This document shows, one piece after another, positions 1 to 5,159 of a DNA stretch of 5,159 nucleotides (position 1 is the first letter of the stretch; every line of letters starts with the position of its first letter). Location: the NCBI GenBank assembly GCA_946612185.1, contig CAMOEP010000190.1, positions 1-5,159 of the forward strand, in the 5' to 3' direction. The notes beneath the pieces were generated by a model. It was given only the letters and a program-made list of their open reading frames with translations. It did not search any database and was not told the DNA's origin. The translations under genes and the position numbers were made by a program. Source of the stretch: an uncultured Ruminococcus sp. Lineage in GTDB: Bacteria > Bacillota > Clostridia > Oscillospirales > Ruminococcaceae.

Positions 1-1805
1 CCCTTATTGGAGATAAAGAGGATATTGTCATGAGTTCCGCAGATGAACATTTCGTCCACGAAATCCTCCTCACGCTGTTTCATACCTGTTATACCACGTC
101 CGCCACGCTTCTGGGTCTTATACTCAGATACAGGCATACGCTTGATATAGCCGTTATTTGTAAGGGTAACAACGCAGTCTTCCTTGGTGATAAGATCCTC
201 TATATCCACCTCGCCGCTTACTGACTCGATGTCAGTGCGTCTGGGGTCGCTGAACTTCTTCTTGATAACGTTCAGGTCTTCCATGATTATGGAGTAGACC
301 TTTCCAATGTCTGCGAGTATATCCTCAAACTCAGCTATCTTGGTAAGCAGTTCATGGAGTTCGTCGGTTATCTTCTTTCTTTCAAGACCGGTAAGCTGTC
401 CTAAGCGCATCTGAACGATAGCTTCTGCCTGCTCCTCGGAAAGACCGTTGGTATTGGGCAGATGATTGCCGGAAAGGTCGAATTCTGCGGTATCAAGTAT
501 CTTGAATACGTCCATTCCGCTGAATTCTTCTGTACGCTCCAGAAGTGCGGAGAGGTCTTCGTCCTTGAAACGCTCGATAAGGCGGGCTTTCGCTTCGGGG
601 ATATTGCTGCTGCTGCGTATAATGCTTATTATCTCGTCGATATGGTCTGCGGCAAGAATGAAGCCCTGGAGGATATGCGCTCTTACCAGAGCCCTGCGCA
701 GGTCGAACCTTGTACGGCGCTGGATAACTTCCACCTGGAATTCAAGGTAACTCTGGAGCATCTGTTTGAGGGTAAGCACCTTAGGCTCGCCGTTTACAAG
801 GGCAAGCATGATGATACCAACAGTGTCCTGAAGCTTTGTCATAGCGAAAAGCTTATTGAGGACTATCTGCGGAACAGCGTCCTTTTTCAGCTCGATAACG
901 ATACGCATACCGTCCTTATCGGACTCGTCACGAAGGTAGTATATACCCTCCAGACGCTTATCCTTGCAAAGCTGGTTGATATTTTTGAGGATAAGGGTCT
1001 TGTTTACCATGTATGGTATCTCGTCAACGATGATGCAATCCCTGCCCTTTATTTCCTCGAAGTGGGTACGGCTTCTGAGGGTTATCTTGCCTCTGCCCGT
1101 GCCGTAGGCTGCACGGATACCAGCCTTGCCCATGATTATGCCGCCGGTGGGGAAGTCAGGGCCTTTGATATGCTCCATAAGCTGATCCATAGTGCAGTCA
1201 GGGTCGTCGATAAGAAGCTGGAGAGCGTCAATGACCTCACCAAGATTGTGAGGCGGGATATTAGTCGCCATACCAACAGCGATACCTGTAGAGCCGTTTA
1301 CCAGGAGATTAGGGAATCTGGAGGGGAGTACTACAGGTTCTTTCAGACGGTCGTCATAGTTGGGAGCGAAGTCAACGGTATCCTTGTTTATGTCGGTGAG
1401 CATATCAAGGGTTATCTTAGCCATTTTAGCCTCGGTATAACGGTAAGCGGCAGCCTTGTCGCCGTCGATAGAACCAAAGTTTCCGTGACCGTCAACCAGC
1501 TTGTATCTCATTGAGAAATCCTGTGCCAGACGCACAAGAGCGTCATATACGGAAGCGTCGCCGTGTGGATGATATCTGCCAAGCACCGCACCAACGGTGT
1601 CGGCACACTTACGGTAAGCCTTATCAGGGGTCAGACCGTTTTCGTGGAGAGTGTAAAGAATACGCCTGTGAACGGGCTTCAGACCGTCCCTTACATCAGG
1701 CAATGCTCGTGATACGATGACCGACATGGCGTAGTTGAGCATGGAGTTTTCCATTTCGTCTACGATCTCGGAATTTATCACGATTGAGTTATCGTTATAT
1801 AGCAA
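1..1805 (-). CDS. gyrA: DNA gyrase subunit A, N-terminal 601 residues (3' end beyond window)
   Basis: This is the breakage-reunion subunit of the A2B2 type IIA topoisomerase that introduces negative supercoils using ATP. I translated the frame through to the left edge and found no stop. Visible are SVIVSRALPDVRDGLKPVHRR at about residues 28-48, the quinolone-determining segment HPHGDASVYD at 79-88, the RYTEAK motif with catalytic Tyr123 (E. coli Tyr122), LVNGSTGIAVGMATNIPPHN in the tower/winged-helix region, and a GyrA-box QKRGGRG at 565-571. The GyrA-box opens the C-terminal DNA-wrapping domain and separates GyrA from ParC of topoisomerase IV. A family member is normally about 800-870 aa, so roughly the last quarter is missing. 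The start is TTG at 1805-1803: it lies 8 nt after a perfect AGGAGG, while the first in-frame ATG (residue 18) would remove conserved N-terminal sequence and has no such site. The gene lies 3 bp after the YcxB-like gene and has no room for its own promoter in that gap. Residue 84 is Ala where E. coli has Ser83. Confidence 0.98.
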   Translation of the reverse strand, partial: MLYNDNSIVINSEIVDEMENSMLNYAMSVIVSRALPDVRDGLKPVHRRILYTLHENGLTPDKAYRKCADTVGAVLGRYHPHGDASVYDALVRLAQDFSMRYKLVDGHGNFGSIDGDKAAAYRYTEAKMAKITLDMLTDINKDTVDFAPNYDDRLKEPVVLPSRFPNLLVNGSTGIAVGMATNIPPHNLGEVIDALQLLIDDPDCTMDQLMEHIKGPDFPTGGIIMGKAGIRAAYGTGRGKITLRSRTHFEEIKGRDCIIVDEIPYMVNKTLILKNINQLCKDKRLEGIYYLRDESDKDGMRIVIELKKDAVPQIVLNKLFAMTKLQDTVGIIMLALVNGEPKVLTLKQMLQSYLEFQVEVIQRRTRFDLRRALVRAHILQGFILAADHIDEIISIIRSSSNIPEAKARLIERFKDEDLSALLERTEEFSGMDVFKILDTAEFDLSGNHLPNTNGLSEEQAEAIVQMRLGQLTGLERKKITDELHELLTKIAEFEDILADIGKVYSIIMEDLNVIKKKFSDPRRTDIESVSGEVDIEDLITKEDCVVTLTNNGYIKRMPVSEYKTQKRGGRGITGMKQREEDFVDEMFICGTHDNILFISNK

Positions 1806-1808
1806 AAC

Positions 1809-2378
1809 TTATACCTCCTGTTTCGAGCGGTTCTCGCTTATATTTCGCAGTATATCCTGCTCCGGCTCAGTAAAGCCGTCTTTTGGGACGATATAGAACA
1901 CCGCTTTTCCGTAAACGATAAGGAAGAAGCTTTCGTATTCCAGCACGCTCAGGCTTTCGTCCACCGGTATCCTTGTAGGCTCAGGGGGAGCGGTATTTTC
2001 CTCCTGTGTATCCTCCTGCGCCTGCGGGAGTACCTCGGATACGGTGGATATATCAATATAGCTGTCAGCCACAGCGAGTTTATATACCGTTCCCTGCATC
2101 TGCGCCATAGTGTCGCATACGCTCCTGCGTATCTTCCGGGGATTATACCACTCCCTGAAAGCAAATCCCAGACAGACCATGATAAGCACATACGCCATGA
2201 TATTATCCGGAGTCTTTATTGCTGAGTGTATGAAATCCGCCGCAAGGAGCAGGAATATAGCGATGAATATATAGCTTTTCAGGTAAACGTATTTCTTCTG
2301 GTAAGCCAGATAGCCTTCACGGAAAGTATCTATGGGGATAGAGTACTCCTTTTCCAGCCTGTAGTTCTGGTCGTTCAT
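1809..2378 (-). CDS. YcxB-like two-helix membrane protein of unknown function, between gyrB and gyrA
   Basis: The 189-residue product from the preferred start is a small integral membrane protein. A basic/aromatic N-terminal stretch leads into two hydrophobic segments at about residues 35-51 (YIFIAIFLLLAADFI) and 60-75 (IMAYVLIMVCLGFAF), joined by a short loop. A soluble tail follows, with YKLAVADSYIDI at about 99-110, an acidic, proline-rich linker at about 118-136, and a C-terminal segment at about 146-166 (LEYESFFLIVYGKAVFYIVP). Two N-terminal helices followed by a tail ending in the pattern y.sfflvy.gk.afyivPK resemble the YcxB-like family (Pfam PF14317), which has no established biochemical role. 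No catalytic residues are recognisable. The frame also allows a TTG start at 2399 that would overlap gyrB by 11 bp, but the ATG at 2378 is preferred because GAGGTGG lies just upstream. It begins 10 bp after gyrB and ends 3 bp before gyrA, so it is transcribed with the gyrase genes. Family assignment is from pattern memory and is moderately sure; that the gene is real is much surer. Confidence 0.85.
   Translation of the reverse strand: MNDQNYRLEKEYSIPIDTFREGYLAYQKKYVYLKSYIFIAIFLLLAADFIHSAIKTPDNIMAYVLIMVCLGFAFREWYNPRKIRRSVCDTMAQMQGTVYKLAVADSYIDISTVSEVLPQAQEDTQEENTAPPEPTRIPVDESLSVLEYESFFLIVYGKAVFYIVPKDGFTEPEQDILRNISENRSKQEV
1814..1819 (-). promoter_or_regulatory. Ribosome binding site of gyrA that fixes a TTG start
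   Basis: The minus strand reads AGGAGG, then the 8-nt spacer TATAAGTT, then TTG. The site lies inside the last sense codons (CAG GAG GTA) of the upstream YcxB-like gene, whose TAA stop is at 1811-1809. Ribosomes finishing that gene therefore end on the gyrA initiation region, which suggests translational coupling (inference). A strong Shine-Dalgarno sequence at ideal spacing offsets the weaker UUG initiator. Confidence 0.85.
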
Positions 2379-2383
2379 AGCCA

Positions 2384-2387
2384 CCTC
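2384..2387 (-). promoter_or_regulatory. Ribosome binding site choosing the ATG start of the YcxB-like gene
   Basis: The minus strand reads GAGG, then TGGCT, then ATG, with the site in the 10-bp gap after the gyrB stop. No comparable purine-rich site precedes the alternative TTG at 2399, which lies inside the gyrB coding end. This favours the ATG at 2378 and a 189-aa product over the 196-aa version. Confidence 0.65.
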
Positions 2388-2388
2388 G

Positions 2389-4314
2389 TTATATATCAAG
2401 GTTCTGAGCGAACCTGGCGTTCTTCTCGATGAACTTTCTTCTCGGCTCTACCTTGTCGCCCATGAGTATGGTAAATACTTCGTCCGCCCTCATAGCGTCC
2501 TCCATGGATATCTTTATCATAGTTCTGCGCTCAGGGTCCATAGTAGTTTCCCAGAGCTGTTCGGGGTCCATCTCACCAAGACCCTTGTAGCGCTGAGTTT
2601 CCACCTTGTACTTGCCGTCCTCGGAAAGTTCAGCGATAAACTTGTCACGCTCCTGGTCGGAGAAGGCGTACTTCACCTTTTTCTGGCGCTCGACTCTGTA
2701 GAGGGGAGGCTGGGCGATGTAAATGTTGCCGTTAGTGATAAGCGGGCGCATATAGCGGAAGAAGAAGGTCAGGAGCAGGGTACGGATATGCATACCGTCC
2801 ACATCGGCATCAGCCATGATGATGACTTTACCGTAGCGAAGTTTAGTTATATCGAAGTCCTCACCGATACCTGTACCAAGTGCCGCAACCACTGGTTCAA
2901 GCTTATCGTTGCCGTAGATACGGTCTATTCTTGCCTTTTCGACGTTGAGCATCTTGCCCCAGAGGGAGAGTATCGCCTGATACTTACGGTTTCTTCCCTG
3001 CTTTGCAGAACCGCCCGCAGAATCACCCTCGACTATGTATATCTCGGTATACCTGTTATCACGCTCAGAGCAGTCAGCCAGCTTTTCGGGCATGGAGTTG
3101 CTGCCGAAGTTATTCTTCTTGCGCTCGGCTTCTCTTGCACGCTTTGCGGCTTCACGGGCTTTGAGGGCGGATATGCACTTTTCAAAGATAAGGTTAGCTT
3201 CTTCGGGGTTTTCCTCCAGGAAGTTCATAAGCTTCTCTGTGACCATTTTCTCGACGAAAGGCTTTACTTCCGGATTGCCCAGTCTGCCCTTTGTCTGACC
3301 CTCGAACTCGCACTCTGTAAGCTTTACAGAGATTATAGCGGTAAGACCCTCACGAACGTCCTCGCCCTTGAGATTTTCCTTATCTTTGAGTTTACCCATT
3401 TTTCTGCCGTACTCATTGATGACCTTTGTCAGGGCATTCTTGAAGCCTGTCTCATGCGAACCGCCGTCTTTGGTATGGATATTATTTGCGAATGAGTAGA
3501 TAGTCTCGTTATAGCTGGTATTGTATTGCAGGGCGACTTCAGCAAATGAGTCTCCCTGAGTGCCGGAAACGTAGATAACATCGCCGCTCAGTGGTGTCAG
3601 ATCTCTTGTGGTATGGATATGCTCCACGAACTGTCTGATACCGCCCTCATAGTGGAGAGTTTCGCTCTGTATACTGTTCTCGTCACGCTTATCGGAGAAT
3701 ATTATCTTTATGCCGGCATTAAGGAAAGCCTGTTCACGCAGTCTTCTGAGGAGGGTATCATAGTCGTATACAGTTTCCTCGAATATCTCGCCGTCAGCCT
3801 TGAAAGTAACGCTTGTACCGGTCTCGGTGGTATCGCCGGTTATTTTTAGTTCCTCGTTGTACTTACCTCTCTCGAAGCGCTGGAAGTAGATATGCTCGCC
3901 GTCCTTTACAGTAAGCTCCAGCCATTCCGACAGCGCATTTACAACGGAAGCACCAACGCCGTGCAGACCGCCTGATACCTTATATCCGCCGCCGCCGAAC
4001 TTACCGCCGGCATGGAGTATGGTATATACTACAGTAGCGGCAGATATACCCTCCTTTGGGTGTATACCAACAGGTATACCACGTCCGTTATCTGATACAC
4101 GGATAATATCTCCCTTGAGTATCTCCACGGTTATCTCTGTGCAGTATCCTGCCAGTGCTTCGTCAATGGAGTTATCGACTATCTCGTATACCAGGTGATG
4201 CAGACCGCTTGGCCCGGTAGAACCGATGTACATACCCGGACGTTTTCTGACTGCTTCCAGACCTTCGAGTATCTGTATGTCATTTTCGTCATAGTTGTTA
4301 TTCTGCTGACTCAT
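2389..4314 (-). CDS. gyrB: DNA gyrase subunit B (ATPase and TOPRIM subunit), complete
   Basis: This is the ATP-hydrolysing subunit of DNA gyrase, partner of the gyrA product two genes downstream. At 641 aa it has the usual length for Gram-positive GyrB and lacks the C-terminal insertion of the ~800-aa Gram-negative form. The GHKL ATPase domain shows Glu44 and Asn48 in [18 protein letters not shown] at 75-81 (Asp75 contacts adenine), the ATP lid ending in GGLHGVG at 115-121, and the transducer Lys342 in QTK. The TOPRIM domain has [16 protein letters not shown] at 429-444 (metal-binding Glu429) and DADVDG at 502-507 (Asp502, Asp504, Asp506), followed by PPLYRV and QRYKGLGEM at 574-582. The ATG is 6 nt after GGAGG and precedes the conserved [17 protein letters not shown], so the start is secure. 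GyrB is preferred over ParE because of the neighbouring recF and gyrA. Ser450 and Trp452 replace the Pro and Lys/Arg found at these positions in E. coli and B. subtilis. Confidence 0.99.
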   Translation of the reverse strand: MSQQNNNYDENDIQILEGLEAVRKRPGMYIGSTGPSGLHHLVYEIVDNSIDEALAGYCTEITVEILKGDIIRVSDNGRGIPVGIHPKEGISAATVVYTILHAGGKFGGGGYKVSGGLHGVGASVVNALSEWLELTVKDGEHIYFQRFERGKYNEELKITGDTTETGTSVTFKADGEIFEETVYDYDTLLRRLREQAFLNAGIKIIFSDKRDENSIQSETLHYEGGIRQFVEHIHTTRDLTPLSGDVIYVSGTQGDSFAEVALQYNTSYNETIYSFANNIHTKDGGSHETGFKNALTKVINEYGRKMGKLKDKENLKGEDVREGLTAIISVKLTECEFEGQTKGRLGNPEVKPFVEKMVTEKLMNFLEENPEEANLIFEKCISALKAREAAKRAREAERKKNNFGSNSMPEKLADCSERDNRYTEIYIVEGDSAGGSAKQGRNRKYQAILSLWGKMLNVEKARIDRIYGNDKLEPVVAALGTGIGEDFDITKLRYGKVIIMADADVDGMHIRTLLLTFFFRYMRPLITNGNIYIAQPPLYRVERQKKVKYAFSDQERDKFIAELSEDGKYKVETQRYKGLGEMDPEQLWETTMDPERRTMIKISMEDAMRADEVFTILMGDKVEPRRKFIEKNARFAQNLDI

Positions 4315-4317
4315 TTT

Positions 4318-4389
4318 TTACCTCCGGAAAATATTTCTCAGGCAAGATCGCAAAGCCCAAAGGCGGTCTTTATGCGGTATTGCCCTCAT
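4318..4389 (-). CDS. Possible 23-aa leader micro-ORF between remB and gyrB (speculative)
   Basis: An ATG at 4389-4387 overlaps the remB stop in the 4-base arrangement ATGA, and the frame stays open for 23 codons to a TAA at 4320-4318, three bases before the gyrB ATG. AGGAGG lies only 3 nt upstream of the ATG, which is short for efficient initiation, and it is made by remB's own Gly-Gly codons. The product would be very basic (six Arg, one Lys, one His) with one Trp and no recognisable domain. The geometry suits translational coupling from remB to gyrB, but an open frame of this length arises easily by chance. It is listed because it fills the only real gap in the window. Confidence 0.2.
   Translation of the reverse strand: MRAIPHKDRLWALRSCLRNIFRR
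4321..4325 (-). promoter_or_regulatory. Ribosome binding site of gyrB
   Basis: The minus strand reads CCGGAGG, then TAAAAA, then ATG. It is a near-ideal Shine-Dalgarno site with a 6-nt A-rich spacer. It also overlaps the last codons and stop of a possible 23-codon ORF running through the gap (4389-4318). Confidence 0.85.
4349..4376 (-). other. Imperfect inverted repeat in the remB-gyrB gap (possible RNA hairpin)
   Basis: On the minus strand the left arm CGCATAAAGACC can pair with GGGCTTTGCG: CGCA with TGCG, a 2-nt bulge, AAG with CTT, one mismatch, then CC with GG, around a small loop containing GCCTTT. No U-run follows the right arm, so it does not look like an intrinsic terminator. It lies about 24 nt upstream of the gyrB ribosome binding site. 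The pairing was worked out by eye and no folding energy was computed. Confidence 0.25.
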
Positions 4390-4655
4390 AGCCCTCCTGC
4401 CTCGATACGCTTTCTGAGCGTACCGGCGGAAAGCTGTGATATATATATCGTGCTAACGCCGTTCTTCACGGTTACTATGAAGCTTTTGGGCAGTTCATAG
4501 GTGGTATAGATACAGCGTTTTTCCTTCTCAGCCTTATCGAGAAGGGTCTTGGTGCAGCTTCTTACAGTGGTATTATCCATATCGAATATCCCGGCTACCT
4601 GCTGCATATCCACGGAGAAGCCGCCGCCGATATGGAGATATCTTGCCTCAGGCAT
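4386..4655 (-). CDS. remB: RemB-type extracellular matrix regulator (DUF370 family)
   Basis: This 89-aa protein resembles B. subtilis RemB (YaaB), which lies in the same place between recF and gyrB and was found with RemA as a regulator of biofilm matrix genes. RemA is a DNA-binding activator; what RemB itself binds is less clear. Matching features are YLHIGGGFSV at 6-15, VAGIFDMDN at 20-28, PKSFIVTV at 56-63 and the C-terminal IYISQLSAGTLRKR at 70-83, close to the Bacillus YYSPLSSSTLKKR. A variable lysine-rich stretch lies between the two halves, as in the family. The ATG at 4655 is preceded by GGAGGG with a 10-nt spacer and overlaps the recF end by 8 bp; no ATG, GTG or TTG lies between it and the first conserved residues, so this start is favoured although it adds five residues relative to the Bacillus protein. 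The matrix role is carried over from Bacillus by homology and synteny and may not hold here. Confidence 0.9.
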   Translation of the reverse strand: MPEARYLHIGGGFSVDMQQVAGIFDMDNTTVRSCTKTLLDKAEKEKRCIYTTYELPKSFIVTVKNGVSTIYISQLSAGTLRKRIEAGGL

Positions 4656-5159
4656 TTTCGATGCTCCCTCCGTTTATCCTTATGACTTTTCCCGAAATAC
4701 CGGGGAGTATAGCGCCCTCGTTAGGAGTAGTGAGGAACACCTGCATATCCTTGATGATATCGAAAACGAATCTTTGCCTGTTCTCGTCGAGTTCGCCCAT
4801 AACGTCGTCCAGGAATACCACAGGAGCGTCCTTTGAGCGCTTCATATATATCTCAGCCTGAGCCAGCTTCATTACCAGGGCAGCGCTTTTTATCTGCCCC
4901 TGAGAGCCGTACTCCTTGGCGCTTACGCCGTTTATCTTAATGTCTATCTCGTCACGGTTGACACCGGCGTGGGTTATGCCTGTGCGGATATCATACTCGC
5001 AGTTTTCTCTGAGGCGGCGGTAGTACTTCCCGAAAGCCTCCTCGCCGCAGGGCTTTTCAAAGTCCTCCTTACGAAAGACATTCGAGCGGTATTCCAGTTC
5101 CAGCACTTCGCTTCCGCCGGATATAGTCTGATAAAGTTCACGGCATATCTCGTTTATCC
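4648..5159 (-). CDS. recF: DNA replication and repair protein RecF, C-terminal 169 residues (5' end beyond window)
   Basis: RecF is an SMC/ABC-type ATPase that binds gapped DNA and, with RecO and RecR, helps load RecA at stalled or damaged forks. The frame is open to the right edge, beginning INEICRELYQTISGG; the family is about 360-370 aa, so a little under half is visible. The diagnostic parts are the ABC signature SQGQIKSA (4905-4882, replacing the usual S.GQ(Q/L)(R/K)), the Walker B and D-loop PVVFLDDVMGELDENRQ with the acidic pair at 4809-4804, and the switch strand QVFLTTPN. The Walker A motif lies in the missing part. A GTG at 5106 is internal and not a start, because the conserved frame continues upstream. 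The stop TGA at 4650-4648 lies inside the start region of remB (8-bp overlap). Neither key motif carries a disabling change, so the gene looks functional. Confidence 0.97.
   Translation of the reverse strand, partial: INEICRELYQTISGGSEVLELEYRSNVFRKEDFEKPCGEEAFGKYYRRLRENCEYDIRTGITHAGVNRDEIDIKINGVSAKEYGSQGQIKSAALVMKLAQAEIYMKRSKDAPVVFLDDVMGELDENRQRFVFDIIKDMQVFLTTPNEGAILPGISGKVIRINGGSIENA
4666..4671 (-). promoter_or_regulatory. Ribosome binding site of remB, inside the recF 3' end
   Basis: The minus strand reads GGAGGG, a 10-nt spacer, then the remB ATG. The site encodes part of Asn-Gly-Gly-Ser near the RecF C-terminus. The spacer is at the long end, which is tolerable with a strong core. Confidence 0.65.

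Noticed and set aside
462..1514. A 350-codon open frame on the + strand opposite gyrA
   Set aside because: It is in the same triplet register as gyrA, so it only breaks where gyrA uses TTA, CTA or TCA. gyrA rarely uses those codons; the frame ends exactly at the TCA of Ser98. It has no ribosome binding site I can see and no recognisable domain.
1809..2399. TTG at 2399 as the start of the YcxB-like gene (196 aa)
   Set aside because: It lies within the gyrB 3' end and lacks a purine-rich site upstream, while the ATG at 2378 has GAGGTGG five bases before it.
2788..3495. A 235-codon open frame on the + strand opposite gyrB
   Set aside because: This is the same codon-register shadow, here of gyrB, caused by avoidance of TTA, CTA and TCA codons. 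The protein it would encode has no family resemblance.
4349..4376. An intrinsic terminator between remB and gyrB
   Set aside because: The inverted repeat is imperfect and is followed by mixed sequence rather than a T-run on the minus strand.
4315..4385. A sigma-A type promoter for gyrB in the gap
   Set aside because: Candidate boxes such as TTGCGA and TATTTT are only 14 nt apart, and TTGGGC to TATTTT is 21 nt; no pair near 17 nt was found. A promoter inside remB or recF cannot be excluded by eye.
1..5159. CRISPR arrays, tRNA or rRNA genes, insertion sequences, attachment sites or a defence system
   Set aside because: Almost the whole window is accounted for by five conserved or intact coding genes with tight spacing. 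I saw no spaced direct repeats, transposase fragments or structured RNA genes.

Overview
The window is one stretch of tightly packed genes, all read from the - strand (right to left as given). In transcription order they are the 3' part of recF (entering from the right edge), remB, gyrB, a small YcxB-like membrane protein gene, and the first two thirds of gyrA (running off the left edge). This is the recF-remB-gyrB-gyrA block that usually lies just downstream of dnaA-dnaN beside the chromosomal origin in Firmicutes, so the window is almost certainly origin-proximal chromosome rather than an accessory or mobile region. dnaA, dnaN and oriC are not in view.

The organism is most likely a Gram-positive Clostridia member, probably a Ruminococcus-like Oscillospiraceae species (inference). 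The support is the remB gene between recF and gyrB, a short GyrB (641 aa) without the TOPRIM insertion of Gram-negative enzymes, strong GGAGG-type ribosome binding sites, a TTG start on gyrA, frequent ATA isoleucine codons at moderate GC, and the GyrB motif [10 protein letters not shown], which I recall as common in that family.

Layout from right to left: recF C-terminal half (5159-4648), overlapping remB by 8 bp; remB (4655-4386); a 71-bp gap (4385-4315) with the gyrB ribosome binding site, a possible imperfect hairpin and a possible 23-codon ORF; gyrB (4314-2389); 10 bp; the YcxB-like gene (preferred start 2378, end 1809); 3 bp; gyrA (TTG start at 1805, leaving at 1). No gap exceeds 71 bp and I see no intrinsic terminator or convincing promoter, so the genes are probably co-transcribed. 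The products are a recombination mediator (RecF), a putative biofilm regulator (RemB), both subunits of DNA gyrase, and a membrane protein of unknown role placed between the gyrase genes.

I found no new defence, mobile or RNA system. The points most worth a second look are the membrane-protein gene between gyrB and gyrA, the UUG-started and probably coupled gyrA, the possible micro-ORF and hairpin ahead of gyrB, and natural substitutions at the quinolone-determining positions of both gyrase subunits (Ala at the GyrA Ser83 position, Trp at the GyrB Lys447 position).
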